Below, piece by piece: positions 41,974-50,638 of a stretch of 64,000 bases of DNA. The notes below the pieces were generated by a model. The model was not told the DNA's origin and ran no database searches. It saw nothing but the letters and a program-made list of their open reading frames with translations. The first letter of the stretch is position 1, and each line of letters begins with the position of its first letter. The translations under genes and the position numbers were made by a program. The DNA comes from Pseudomonadota bacterium (GTDB lineage Bacteria; Pseudomonadota; Alphaproteobacteria; Sphingomonadales; Sphingomonadaceae). The stretch lies in contig JAEZHP010000062.1 of the NCBI GenBank assembly GCA_023416515.1, forward strand, positions 1 through 64,000, written 5' to 3'.

Positions 41974-44097
41974 ATGGCAAGCAGCTTCGTCAGCCGGTTT
42001 CGGCGAATCTCCTGGATCAGCTTCAAGATCGCGGCCTACGGCGCCCTCCTGGGCATCGTTGCGCTGGGCGTCGCCGTGTCCGTCGCGGTCAGCCAGCTGC
42101 CGAGCTACGAGGAGCTCGTCCGCCGCGACGATCTCGGCAAGATGATCCGGGTGCGTGCCGCCGACGGCACCGTCATCCACACCATGGGCCCGAGCTTCGG
42201 CGAATGGCTGCCCTACCGGCGCATCCCGGCGGTGATGGTCGATTCCATGGTCGCGGTGGAAGACCGTCGCTATCGCTACCATTTCGGAGTCGACCCGGTC
42301 GGCATGGCGCGCTCCTTTTGGGTGCGCCTCAACAGCGGCGTATGGAGCCAGGGCGGCTCGACCATCACCCAGCAGCTCGCCCGCAACATCTTCCTGAACA
42401 ACACGCGGACCTTCGGACGCAAGATCAGGGAAGCGATCCTCGCAATCGCGCTGGAATGGCGCTTCTCCAAGGACCAGATACTCGAGCTCTACCTCAACCG
42501 CGTCTACTTCGGCGGCGGCGCTTATGGCGTCGATGCGGCGTCGCGCCGCTTCTACGGCACCAGCGCGACCGAGCTGAACCTGGCGCAGGCGGCGATCATC
42601 GCCGGCCTCGTGAAGGCACCATCCAACTACTCACCCACCGCCGATGCCGAAGCCGCGCGCGGCCGAGCCGGGGTCGTGCTCGGGCTGATGGAGGAGCAGG
42701 GCCTGATCAGCCCCGCGCAGCGCGCCGCGGCCGATCCGTCCGGCGTCGACATGGTGCGCCCGATCGAGAGGCCGCACAGCACCCGCTATTTCACCGACTG
42801 GGTGCTCCCGCAGCTCGACATCCTCGTCGACCAGGAAGTGAGCGAGCCCATCGAGGTGTGGACGACGATCGACGTCGCCATGCAGCAGCAGGCCGACGCC
42901 GCGGTACGCGCCAACGTTCCGGCCGGAGCGCAAGGCGCCCTCGTGACCCTCGATCGTGACGGTGCGGTGCGCGCGATGGTCGGCGGCCTCGACTATGTGA
43001 CCTCGATCTACAACCGGGCCACCCAGGCCACCCGCCAGCCCGGTTCGGCATTCAAGCTGTTCGTCTATCTGACCGCGCTTCAATCCGGCTACACCCCGGA
43101 TTCGACGGTGAGCGGAGGGCCGATCACCGTGAACGGCTGGTCGCCGCGAAACGACAGCGGTGGGTTTCCGGGGCAGATCAGCCTCCGCCAGGCCTTCGCT
43201 TATTCGGTGAACACCGCGGCGGTTCGGCTGTCGCAGGATGTCGGCACGGGGTCGGTCGCCGCCACCGCCCGCCAGTTCGGGATCACCACTCCGATCACGA
43301 CCCAGCCGTCCATGGCTCTGGGTTCGTCCGAAGTTCGGCTGATCGACATGGCCCGCGCTTATGCATCAGTCGCAAGAAACGGCACGGCGGTCACTCCCTA
43401 CGGGGTTCGGCGGGTGACCACGGCGGGCGGCACGGTTCTCTACGAGCATCATGACGACGACCGGCGAGCGCTGGTCACGCCCTGGGTCGCGGCGCAGATG
43501 ACCGATCTCCTGAAAGCGGTCGTTGACGGCGGCACCGGTCGAGCGGCGGCGCTCGGCCGGCCCACGGCAGGAAAGACCGGAACGACGACGTCGAACAAGG
43601 ACGGCTGGTTCGTCGGCTTCTCCAGCGGGCTCACCACCGGCGTATGGATCGGCCGCGACGACAATCGCCGCCTGCCCGGCCTGTCGGGCGGCCGCGCCCC
43701 GGCGCAGACTTTCCACGACTTCATGATCCGCGCCGTCGCCAACCGGCCGGCCGAGGACCTGATCACCGACGTACCCGGGCCAGCGATCGAAGCGGACGTC
43801 AACAGGACCGCGGAACCGCTCGATCCGGCTCTGATCGACCCCTACGCGCCACCCGAGGAAGAGCTCCCGCCGCCCGGCGAGGAAGAAGACATCGGGCCGG
43901 CGCCGGTGCCACGCGCTCCAGAGGAGCGGCGTGAGACCCTGGACCAGGAGTGGCTGGACCGTGCGATCAATCGACCGCCTCCACGACCGTTACAACCGCG
44001 GGCCGCCCAGCCGAGGCCCACTCAACCGCGACCGCCGGTTCAGCAGCCGCAGACACAGCCGCAACCGGCACCCGAGCCGGTCAACAAACCGAACTAA
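41974..44097 (+). CDS. Class A penicillin-binding protein (PBP1A type)
   Basis: Polymerises and cross-links peptidoglycan. The 707-aa protein has a short cytoplasmic tail, a membrane helix (about 18-40), the GT51 glycosyltransferase with VAVEDRRYRYHFGVD (catalytic Glu96) and QGGSTITQQLARNIF (126-140), and a transpeptidase domain with the nucleophile S358 in QPGSAFK, SVN near 407 and GKTGTTTS near 530. The last 80 residues are Pro/Gln/Arg-rich (PQTQPQPAPEPVNKPN). Divergent from the Rieske gene; the stop overlaps the YgjP gene by 4 bases, convergently. Confidence 0.95.
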   Translation: MASSFVSRFRRISWISFKIAAYGALLGIVALGVAVSVAVSQLPSYEELVRRDDLGKMIRVRAADGTVIHTMGPSFGEWLPYRRIPAVMVDSMVAVEDRRYRYHFGVDPVGMARSFWVRLNSGVWSQGGSTITQQLARNIFLNNTRTFGRKIREAILAIALEWRFSKDQILELYLNRVYFGGGAYGVDAASRRFYGTSATELNLAQAAIIAGLVKAPSNYSPTADAEAARGRAGVVLGLMEEQGLISPAQRAAADPSGVDMVRPIERPHSTRYFTDWVLPQLDILVDQEVSEPIEVWTTIDVAMQQQADAAVRANVPAGAQGALVTLDRDGAVRAMVGGLDYVTSIYNRATQATRQPGSAFKLFVYLTALQSGYTPDSTVSGGPITVNGWSPRNDSGGFPGQISLRQAFAYSVNTAAVRLSQDVGTGSVAATARQFGITTPITTQPSMALGSSEVRLIDMARAYASVARNGTAVTPYGVRRVTTAGGTVLYEHHDDDRRALVTPWVAAQMTDLLKAVVDGGTGRAAALGRPTAGKTGTTTSNKDGWFVGFSSGLTTGVWIGRDDNRRLPGLSGGRAPAQTFHDFMIRAVANRPAEDLITDVPGPAIEADVNRTAEPLDPALIDPYAPPEEELPPPGEEEDIGPAPVPRAPEERRETLDQEWLDRAINRPPPRPLQPRAAQPRPTQPRPPVQQPQTQPQPAPEPVNKPN

Positions 44098-44786
44098 CGG
44101 GCTTCTCCGATGCGGTGAAGTACGCCGCCCTCGCGGCGTAGCCACTGCCGAGCAGGCGCAGGATCATCACCAAGCAACTCCCGGACGAGCCCGTGGAAGC
44201 GGGGGCTGTGGTCCATGTGGATTCGGTGCGCGACTTCGTGCGCAACCGTCGCCCGGCGAACGAAATCGGGGGCCATGATCAGCCGCCAGCTGTAGCGGAT
44301 CCGTCCGTCACTCGCGCAGCTGCCCCAGCGCGATCGGGGATCGCCGATCCCCACGGAGGACACGGTGACGCCGGCCTTGGCGGCGAACTCCTCCGTCTCG
44401 CTGCTGAGCAAAGCCAGCGCCTCCGCCTTCAGCCAGCGCATAACCCGCCCCTCCAGACCCTCAAGGGGTCCGCCCACCGCGAGCCGGCCTGCTTCGCGCG
44501 TGATACGGCGGGGGCCTCCGGTCCAGTCGATGCGATGCGGCTCGCCGAACAGCGGCAACACCGCGTCCGGCGCGATCGCGACCGGCTCGGCGATGGCGCC
44601 GATCGACTGCTTGGCCCAATCGGCATGGCCAGCGGCCCATTCCAGCGCCCGCCGGCGCGATACCCCCGGCGGAACTGTGAGAGTCAGCGAGCGGCTGCGC
44701 GGATCGACGCGCAACCTCAGGCGTCGCGCTCGCTTGTTCGGCTTGAGCGTCAGCGGAGCACCGCCGAGCTGAAGCTCAGAGCTCAC
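44094..44786 (-). CDS. YgjP-like zinc metallopeptidase (M48/DUF45)
   Basis: A 230-aa soluble protein of the YgjP/WLM group. RSRWGSC (151-157) is followed by the zinc motif HEVAHRIH (183-190; H183, E184, H187) and the third ligand region SPRFH (194-198). Activity as a peptidase is likely but substrates are unknown for the family. The start lies 11 bases inside the end of the ycgN gene, so the two are probably coupled. Confidence 0.87.
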   Translation of the reverse strand: MSSELQLGGAPLTLKPNKRARRLRLRVDPRSRSLTLTVPPGVSRRRALEWAAGHADWAKQSIGAIAEPVAIAPDAVLPLFGEPHRIDWTGGPRRITREAGRLAVGGPLEGLEGRVMRWLKAEALALLSSETEEFAAKAGVTVSSVGIGDPRSRWGSCASDGRIRYSWRLIMAPDFVRRATVAHEVAHRIHMDHSPRFHGLVRELLGDDPAPARQWLRREGGVLHRIGEAR

Positions 44787-45219
44787 GGTCGATCACGAAC
44801 TGCTCGATCGCGTCGCCGGCATCCTGCTCCGATATCGTCCAGCCGCGCACCGATATGCCGGCCTCGTGAACCGATTCCGGATCGGCGCTGAGGAGGTAAT
44901 GCCAGTCGTAGAGCGGCCGCCCTTCGGCGCGGAGGCGGTAGGCGCAGGTGCTCGGGAGCCAGTCGATCTCGTGGACGCTGTCGGCGGTCAGGCGGACGCA
45001 TTCCGGCACGTACATCTTGCGCGCTCGATAGTCGCTGCACCGGCCGGTGCGCCGGTCGAGCAGCTTGCAGGCGACATTGGTAGGGTGGACGTCGCCCGTC
45101 TCGGCGTCCTCGAGCTTGTGGAGGCAGCATTTGCCGCAGCCGTCGCACAGCGCCTCCCACTCGGCGCGATTGAGGTCGGCGAGCGGTAGTTCCCAGAAGC
45201 GGGGCCTCAGCGCACCCAT
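44776..45219 (-). CDS. YcgN/UPF0260 family Cys-cluster protein
   Basis: A 147-aa protein with eight conserved Cys: CDGCGKCC (C25, C28, C31, C32), C51, C61, C74 and C92, the full UPF0260 pattern, suggesting a metal or Fe-S site. RKMYVPECVRLT and WLPSTCAYRLRAEGRPLYDWHYL are diagnostic. The function is not established. Overlaps SCO upstream by 13 bases and the YgjP gene downstream by 11, so the three minus-strand genes form one tight transcript. Confidence 0.87.
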   Translation of the reverse strand: MGALRPRFWELPLADLNRAEWEALCDGCGKCCLHKLEDAETGDVHPTNVACKLLDRRTGRCSDYRARKMYVPECVRLTADSVHEIDWLPSTCAYRLRAEGRPLYDWHYLLSADPESVHEAGISVRGWTISEQDAGDAIEQFVIDREL

Positions 45220-45800
45220 TGGTCAAGTGCCCGCGCCACGCCGTCGGCGCCCTCGTCGTGGGGAACGATCGCAACGGGTGCGTTGTCCGGCCCCATCAAC
45301 AGGATGAAGCGCGTGTGGTTGACGTTGTAGCCGCCGGCTTCATTGGGGTCGTCGGGCAGTGCCGAGCCGCCATGGGCAGTCAGCACCTGCTGGATCTCCT
45401 GCCGAGTGCCGGTGAGGCCCATCAGGCGCGGGTGGAAATTGGTGACATAGCGCTTGAGTACGTCCGGCGTGTCGCGCTCCGGATCGACGGTGATGAAGAT
45501 TGGCTGCACCCGCTGAGCGCGTTCGGGATCGTCGGCCTCGAACTTGCGCAGGCCCGCGGCCATCACCGCGAGGTCGACCGGGCACACGTCGGGGCAATTG
45601 GCGAAGCCGAAATAGAGCAGACGGTACTTACCCGCGAAGCTTGAGTCGCTGACCCTCTGCCCGTCCTGGTTGACGAGGTTGATCGGCCCGCCGATCGCGG
45701 CCCCCTTGAGCGGCGGATCGGCTGCCTGCTGAGCGCACGCGGCAAGCCCCCCGACAAGTAGGATGGCGAGAAACGACAACAGAAGAGAGCGAACGTTCAT
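45207..45800 (-). CDS. SCO1/SenC family copper chaperone lipoprotein
   Basis: SCO proteins deliver copper to the Cu-A site of cytochrome c oxidase in the periplasm. The 197-aa product has a lipoprotein signal ending GGLAAC (C22) and a thioredoxin fold with the copper ligands C69 and C73 (CPDVCP) and H162 in NVNHTRF. FGFANCPDVCPVDL and FITVDPERDTPDVLKRYV are family signatures. Oxidase genes are not nearby. Divergent from the ankyrin gene. Confidence 0.92.
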   Translation of the reverse strand: MNVRSLLLSFLAILLVGGLAACAQQAADPPLKGAAIGGPINLVNQDGQRVSDSSFAGKYRLLYFGFANCPDVCPVDLAVMAAGLRKFEADDPERAQRVQPIFITVDPERDTPDVLKRYVTNFHPRLMGLTGTRQEIQQVLTAHGGSALPDDPNEAGGYNVNHTRFILLMGPDNAPVAIVPHDEGADGVARALDQWVR

Positions 45801-45868
45801 GACAGTGGCAGCCTTGCTTTGCTAGATCGGGTCGATCAAGCCGAAAGCCAAGTCGTCCGGGGGTTTAG

Positions 45869-46483
45869 ATGAATCGCATCCACCGCATCCTGCTCGTCGG
45901 CGCCATTGCCGCCGCGGTCGCGGTGCCGGTCGCCGCCCAGCAGCAGCAATTTTCCGACAGCACGACCATGTTGAAGGCGGTGCGCGAGCGCGATGGAGCG
46001 ACCGTCGAACGCCTGCTGTCCGACCCCTCGTCGAGCGCCGTTAATGCGCGAGACTCCGCGACCGGTGAAGGCACGCTCCATATTGTCGTGCGGCGCCGAG
46101 ACATCGAGTGGCTCGCTTACCTGCTCGGCCGTGGCGCGCGCGCCGACTTGCAGTCGAACGACGGCTCCTCGCCGCTCCACCTCGCCGCCTCGATCGGTTG
46201 GGTCGAAGGAGCCCAGCAGCTGCTTGCCCGCCGCGCCAGGGTCGACATTACCAACAATCGCGGCGAGACTCCGCTGATCCTGGCGGTCCAGGGCCGCCAG
46301 CTCGAAATCATCCCTCTGCTTCTGCAGCAGGGCGCCAACCCGAACCACACGGACAGCGTCGCCGGCTATTCCGCGCTCGATTATGCCCGGCAGGACCGCC
46401 GCGATCCGACCATCGCGCGCATGCTCGAAGCCGCGCCGGCACGCCAGCAGTCGCAGCAGCAGGTCTACGGCCCGACCCGCTAA
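45869..46483 (+). CDS. Secreted ankyrin-repeat protein
   Basis: A 204-aa protein with a signal peptide (MNRIHRILLVGAIAAAVAVPVAAQ, cleavage near 24) and about four ankyrin repeats (roughly 30-185). The clearest are GTLHIVVRRRDIEWLAYLLGRGA, GSSPLHLAASIGWVEGAQQLLARRA and GETPLILAVQGRQLEIIPLLLQQGA. It therefore probably binds a protein partner in the periplasm. The tail is Gln-rich. Its stop overlaps the convergent mmcB stop by 4 bases. Confidence 0.88.
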   Translation: MNRIHRILLVGAIAAAVAVPVAAQQQQFSDSTTMLKAVRERDGATVERLLSDPSSSAVNARDSATGEGTLHIVVRRRDIEWLAYLLGRGARADLQSNDGSSPLHLAASIGWVEGAQQLLARRARVDITNNRGETPLILAVQGRQLEIIPLLLQQGANPNHTDSVAGYSALDYARQDRRDPTIARMLEAAPARQQSQQQVYGPTR

Positions 46484-46968
46484 TAGTCGATCGCAGGCAA
46501 GCCCGGATCCATGTCGCCGGCAAGCCGCCGCGCCGCCCGCCGAGCGAAGCGTAAGGTCTCCGCCTTGCGTCGCGCCGCAGCGAGCTTGCGTAGAGGGGCG
46601 TGGCGAACGATCTCGGCGTCATAGCGGTCGGCGACGATCAGGCCCGAGCAATCCTCGCCCTTCTCGGCGCAGGCAAACGGCTCGAGCGCGAAGCCGGCCG
46701 GAACCGCCCAGAAGAAATAGTCGCAATAATCGAGATAGTCCGGCCACTTGCCGTCGCCCATCAGGTCGGCGCGCGACACCTTGATCTCGACGATGGTGAT
46801 AAGGCCGGAGCCGTCGATGGCCATCAGGTCGGCGCGTCGCCCGTTGGGCAGCGGCACCTCGCAGATCGCGAACTGGTCCTGGCGGAAGAACAACCTGCCC
46901 ACTCCGCGCGCGACGTCCTGGGCGATAAGGGGCGCGTCCTGAAGACAGGTATCGGGGAGGGAGGCCAT
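46480..46968 (-). CDS. mmcB: MmcB family DNA repair protein
   Basis: A 162-aa nuclease-fold protein of the DUF394/MmcB family, named in alphaproteobacteria for its part in mitomycin C resistance. PNGRRADLMAIDGSGLITIVEIKVSRADL (about 42-70) holds the PD-(D/E)xK-like core (D48, E62, K64), and KWPDYLDYCDYFFWAVPAGF follows. The open frame continues further upstream, but the ATG at 46968 gives the family length. It lies downstream of the sleB terminator. Confidence 0.85.
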   Translation of the reverse strand: MASLPDTCLQDAPLIAQDVARGVGRLFFRQDQFAICEVPLPNGRRADLMAIDGSGLITIVEIKVSRADLMGDGKWPDYLDYCDYFFWAVPAGFALEPFACAEKGEDCSGLIVADRYDAEIVRHAPLRKLAAARRKAETLRFARRAARRLAGDMDPGLPAIDY

Positions 46969-46995
46969 CGTCCCCAGCCTAGAATGAATGGGGAA

Positions 46996-47031
46996 CAAAA
47001 TAAAGGGGCCGGACCTTTCGGCCCGGCCCCT
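46996..47031 (-). terminator. Terminator of the cell-wall hydrolase gene
   Basis: On the minus strand AGGGGCCGG (47031-47023) pairs with CCGGCCCCT (47012-47004) around a 10-base loop and is followed by TTATTTTG. It lies 27 bases after the hydrolase stop and 28 before the mmcB start. Confidence 0.85.
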
Positions 47032-47057
47032 ACCCTCTCCCAAGGACCTCGAAAAGC

Positions 47058-47834
47058 TTAGCGGTAGAAGATGTGGTTGCCGATGCGCTCGATACGCGCG
47101 CTGGGGCGGCCCCAGCTCGGGCGAACATAAGTCGCGTGGAAGAACAGCGAGTTGTCGCCAGTAACGTCGTGAAGGTTGTCCATCGCGATGCGGGCGATGG
47201 CGACGGCGCGGCTCCAGGCGGCGCTGGCGCGGTTGGGCTCGGGGATCCGGCCCCCGCGGACGAATGAGAACTGGCTCGGCTGGGTGACGACGTCGCACAC
47301 CGTGGAGCGGAAGCGCCCGGAGGCAACCCGGTTGAGGATCACCTCGGCGACCGCGAGCTGGCCCTCGAGCGGCTCGCCGCGCGATTCGAAATAGACGGCG
47401 CTTGCGAGGCACTGGAACTGCTCGTCGGAGATCTCGTCAGCGGCGTGCTGCTCGACGAGGGCAGCGAGGGACAGGCCGGCGACAGGCTGTGCGGTCTCGC
47501 CCTCGGCGCGATCCGGACGGGCGCGGCCGACGATTGCGGTGACGCCCTGCGGAGTGACGATCTGGTCGCCGTCGCGGGCCGGAACGGGGGTAAGCGAGGA
47601 ATCGGCGGAAGCATGGGTGAGCGCGAGCGCCGGGGTAACGCTGTTGGTCGCGGCTGCCGTAAGGTTCGTCGCGGCACTGCTGACTTGAGCGGGCGCGGCG
47701 GCATGAAGGGACGGAGAGACGGTCGCTAAAGCGGAGGTTGCGGTGGCGGCAGTCTGGGCGCTCGCCTGGGAGGCGTTGGCGCACAGGAACAAGGCCGCCG
47801 CGGTTACGCCCGCGGCGCGGATCGTCTTGAACAT
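47058..47834 (-). CDS. SleB-type cell wall hydrolase
   Basis: A 258-aa secreted protein: signal peptide (MFKTIRAAGVTAAALFLCANASQASAQ), an Ala/Thr/Ser-rich low-complexity linker (about 28-85) and a C-terminal Hydrolase_2 (SleB) domain from about 130. CLASAVYFESRGEPLEGQLAVAEVILNRV carries the catalytic Glu, and QFSFVRGGRIP follows. Such enzymes cleave peptidoglycan as lytic transglycosylases or amidases. The ATG at 47834 starts the signal peptide; upstream in-frame codons would put a polar stretch in front of it. Confidence 0.9.
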   Translation of the reverse strand: MFKTIRAAGVTAAALFLCANASQASAQTAATATSALATVSPSLHAAAPAQVSSAATNLTAAATNSVTPALALTHASADSSLTPVPARDGDQIVTPQGVTAIVGRARPDRAEGETAQPVAGLSLAALVEQHAADEISDEQFQCLASAVYFESRGEPLEGQLAVAEVILNRVASGRFRSTVCDVVTQPSQFSFVRGGRIPEPNRASAAWSRAVAIARIAMDNLHDVTGDNSLFFHATYVRPSWGRPSARIERIGNHIFYR

Positions 47835-47999
47835 CAAAGGATCAGCTTCCTTGCGGTGAACCCGGTTCGCTCTGGGGCTTCTGACGCCCTGATCGATGGA
47901 ATTCCCCGTCTCGCCCAACTGCCGGCAAATACGCCCCGGCGGCCCGCTATTGCTCCCTGAACTTCTGGAAACGAGGCTTGGGGCCCGGCCGGTTAAGCG

Positions 48000-48335
48000 T
48001 CAATCAATCGCACTCATTTCAGCGGCGAACCGTTCGGCTGACGCGACGTCCAGTTCCAAAATCCACGAATCGGGGTCGAATCTCCGCCTCCGATCAAGGA
48101 ACTTAACCATGTCTTCTTCGTTATTGGCGGCTCCCAGCGAATCCCTCCAGCCATAGCTGCCGTCCGGCTGAAGCAGCTGTTCGAGCAGGGCTTTGCGCTC
48201 GCCTCGCTCCATCAGCAGGATGACGATCGACCCGGCGGTCGCGTCGCCCTTGGACAACACGGCGCCGAAGCCGCCCTGCTGCTCGGCGAGTCGGATCAGC
48301 CCATTGACGATGACCGAGGAGGCGAGGCGCCCCAT
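48000..48335 (-). CDS. DUF1491 family protein
   Basis: A 111-aa soluble protein. LASSVIVNGLIRLAEQQGGFGAVLSKGDATAGSIVILLMERGE is the DUF1491 hallmark, and the C-terminal RRRRFDPDSWILELDVASAERFAAEM is conserved too. The function is unknown. Its ATG shares one base with the stop of the thioesterase gene (TGATG), so the two are coupled. The 165 bases between this gene and sleB hold the sleB promoter region but no clear element. Confidence 0.8.
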   Translation of the reverse strand: MGRLASSVIVNGLIRLAEQQGGFGAVLSKGDATAGSIVILLMERGERKALLEQLLQPDGSYGWRDSLGAANNEEDMVKFLDRRRRFDPDSWILELDVASAERFAAEMSAID

Positions 48336-48793
48336 CAGTTGTCGCGGTAGCCGGGGAGGCCGGCGAGCCCGATGCTCGAGCGCATGAACGTACCGGTACC
48401 GCGCGCCGCTTCCTCGCCTTCGGAGTCGATCAGCCGCGCCTCGCCGATGAGAACGCGGCGCTTGCCGCTCACCCAGCGGCCTTCCGCGACCGCCGGGCCC
48501 GGCCGAAGCGGCTTGGTGAACATCAGGTTGAACGCGGTGGTCAGGAGGAAGCGGTCGCTGACCCGCGAATTGCAGGCGTAGAAGGCCGCATCGTCCATCA
48601 TCTTGAAATAGAGCGTGCCGTGAGCGGCGCCGGCGGCGTGGAAATGCCGCTGCTCGACCTCGAAGCGGATTCGAGCGACCCCTGCCTCGAGGATCTCAAG
48701 CCTCGAGTCGAAACCGTCGTTGATCGGCGCCGATCGGTAAAGCGATTCAAGGGCGCGGAAATGCGCTTCCTCGCCGGCGATATCAGGCGGCAT
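48335..48793 (-). CDS. PaaI-like hotdog thioesterase
   Basis: A 152-aa single hotdog domain. AAHGTLYFKMMDDAAFYACNS (about 56-76) is the helix-bearing motif of PaaI/YigI-type thioesterases, in which HG and the following Asp matter for catalysis; FLLTTAFNLMFTKPLRPG and VLIGEARLIDSEG follow. It probably hydrolyses an acyl-CoA; the substrate is unknown. Overlaps the ptsN stop by 11 bases and abuts DUF1491. Confidence 0.82.
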   Translation of the reverse strand: MPPDIAGEEAHFRALESLYRSAPINDGFDSRLEILEAGVARIRFEVEQRHFHAAGAAHGTLYFKMMDDAAFYACNSRVSDRFLLTTAFNLMFTKPLRPGPAVAEGRWVSGKRRVLIGEARLIDSEGEEAARGTGTFMRSSIGLAGLPGYRDN

Positions 48794-49250
48794 CCCGCGT
48801 TTCCGCTCCGGTCAGCACCGCATAGATGGCGTCGTTCGAACGAGCGCCGCGCAGCTTGGCGCGGATCTGCTTATCGCGCAGCGCCCGGCTGACCTGGGCG
48901 AGCGCCTTCAGATGCTCCGCGCCGGCATCGGGCGGAGACAGCATCATGAAAACGAGATCGACCGGCATCCGATCTACCGCCTCATAGTTGAGCGGATCGG
49001 CAACTCGGACGAACAGCCCGTAAATCCCCTTCAATCCGTCCAGCTTGCCATGGGGAATGGCGACCCCGCCCCCGAAGCCGGTCGACCCGGTCTTCTCACG
49101 GTCGCCGATCGCGGTCGCGATGTCCTTGGCCGCAAGGCCGGTATGCCGCGCGGCGATGGTCGCGAGCTGCTGGAACAGGGCCTTCTTGCTGGTGGCGCTG
49201 AACGACGCCTCCACCGCTTCGGGCGCGAGGAAATGGGATAAATCGGTCAT
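48783..49250 (-). CDS. ptsN: Nitrogen PTS enzyme IIA (PtsN)
   Basis: Regulatory EIIA-Ntr of the phosphotransfer system, which is phosphorylated on one His and controls potassium, nitrogen and stress responses rather than sugar uptake. The 155-aa protein has GFGGGVAIPHGKLDGL with the phosphorylated His67, and DLVFMMLSPPDAGAEHLKALAQVSRAL. It lies 37 bases downstream of hpf, the usual hpf-ptsN order. Confidence 0.92.
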   Translation of the reverse strand: MTDLSHFLAPEAVEASFSATSKKALFQQLATIAARHTGLAAKDIATAIGDREKTGSTGFGGGVAIPHGKLDGLKGIYGLFVRVADPLNYEAVDRMPVDLVFMMLSPPDAGAEHLKALAQVSRALRDKQIRAKLRGARSNDAIYAVLTGAETRDAA

Positions 49251-49287
49251 TGGAAGGTCTGCCGTGTAGGGCGGGAGGCTTTCTTTG

Positions 49288-49866
49288 TCAGTCCTGCTGG
49301 GGTTCGACCCAGCCGATCGTGCCGTCGCCTCGTCGGTAGACCATGTTCAGTTGTTGAGTGCCGCTGTTGCGGAACATCAGCGCATTGGTGTTCCTGAGAT
49401 CGAGGATCATCACCGCATCCGACACCGACGCGTCCGGAATGTCGACGCGCGTCTCCGCGACAACCGGCGGATTGTCGGCCGGTTCCTCCTCTTCGGGAGC
49501 CGGAGCGAAGATCGTGTAGCTGGCCTCGATCGCCGAGCTCATCTCGGCCGCATGGGCGGCCGCGGCGGAGCGATCCTTGAGCCGGCGCTTGTAGCGGCGA
49601 AGCTGAGTCTCGATCCGGTCGGCTGCCTGGTCGAACGCTGCCCCGGCCTCGGCGCCTCGGCCGGACCCTTTGAGCACCACGGCCTGGGGCACATGGGCGA
49701 CGATGTCGCAGGTGAAGCTTCGATCGTACGGCCCGCGGCCGAACGTCACCTGGGCGGAAATGGCGCGGGCGAAATATTTGTCGGCGATGGCGCCGAGCCG
49801 GCCTTCGACCGTCGCTCGCAAGGCCTCGCCCGTTTCGACCTGGTGTCCCGAAACCCTGATTTCCAT
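49288..49866 (-). CDS. hpf: Ribosome hibernation-promoting factor, long form
   Basis: Dimerises and protects idle 70S ribosomes. The 192-aa product has the N-terminal S30AE domain (MEIRVSGHQVETGEALR to about 105) and the C-terminal dimerisation domain (DAVMILDLRNTNALMFRNSGTQQLNMVYRRGDGTIGWVEPQ), joined by an acidic Pro/Glu linker; this is the long-form layout. The frame is open further upstream, but the ATG at 49866 begins the conserved domain. rpoN, common upstream elsewhere, is absent; dnaQ is next. Confidence 0.94.
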   Translation of the reverse strand: MEIRVSGHQVETGEALRATVEGRLGAIADKYFARAISAQVTFGRGPYDRSFTCDIVAHVPQAVVLKGSGRGAEAGAAFDQAADRIETQLRRYKRRLKDRSAAAAHAAEMSSAIEASYTIFAPAPEEEEPADNPPVVAETRVDIPDASVSDAVMILDLRNTNALMFRNSGTQQLNMVYRRGDGTIGWVEPQQD

Positions 49867-49915
49867 CCCGCCCTCCGCTGATGTGGGGTGGATGTGGAGC
49901 CCGCCCATGCGGGCG

Positions 49916-50629
49916 TCAACCGCAGGCCGCGACCCGATTCCAGATGGGGTCGGTGATGCCCTTGAGGAATTCGGCGTGGCGCTCCAGCTCTTCCTCCGTC
50001 GGCGCGTGCGGCCGCACCGGTCGAACGGTGTTGCTGCCGGAATATTCCTGAACGAGCAGAACGTCGATCTTTTCTTCCGAACTCTTGCGCTCTTCCGCGA
50101 CGAGGCCAAGGCCGATCTGGCGGCCGCCGGTCAGCTCGACATAGACCTGGCTGAGCAGCTGCGCGTCGATTAAGGCGCCGTGCTTGATCCGGATCGAGCG
50201 GTCTACACCGAAGCGTGTGCACAAGGCATCGAGGCTATGCTTCGCGCCGGGCAATCTCTGTCGCGCCAGCACCAAAGTGTCGATCATCCGGGTCATGCAC
50301 ACCGAAGGGCGGCCGCAAAGCGAGAATTCGTTGTTGAGGAAGCCGAAGTCGAAGGGCGCGTTGTGAGCCACAAGCGGAGCGTCGCCGATAAAGTCGAGCA
50401 GCTCCTCGCAAAGCTCGTCGAACATCGGCTTGTCGGAGAGGAAGGCTTCGGAAAGACCGTGCACCGCCTCCGCTTCCGACGGCATCGCCCGACACGGATT
50501 GAAATAAGCGTGGAAGGTTCGGCCGGTCTCGACCCGGTTGATCAGCTCGACGCAGCCGATCTCGACGATTCGATCCCCGCCCAGCGGGCTGAGGCCCGTG
50601 GTTTCCGTGTCAAAAACGATTTCCCGCAT
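49916..50629 (-). CDS. dnaQ: DNA polymerase III epsilon subunit
   Basis: The 3'-5' proofreading exonuclease of the replicase. The 237-aa product has ExoI FDTETTGLSP (6-15), ExoII HNAPFDFGFLN (about 94-104) and ExoIII-epsilon HSLDALCTRFG with the catalytic H...D in KHGALIDAQLL (about 144-154), so the DEDDh active site is complete. The C-terminal tail (about 185-237) would bind the alpha subunit. Part of the dnaQ-coaE-maf-PPSR set beside the predicted origin. Confidence 0.95.
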   Translation of the reverse strand: MREIVFDTETTGLSPLGGDRIVEIGCVELINRVETGRTFHAYFNPCRAMPSEAEAVHGLSEAFLSDKPMFDELCEELLDFIGDAPLVAHNAPFDFGFLNNEFSLCGRPSVCMTRMIDTLVLARQRLPGAKHSLDALCTRFGVDRSIRIKHGALIDAQLLSQVYVELTGGRQIGLGLVAEERKSSEEKIDVLLVQEYSGSNTVRPVRPHAPTEEELERHAEFLKGITDPIWNRVAACG

Positions 50630-50638
50630 GGTCCAAGT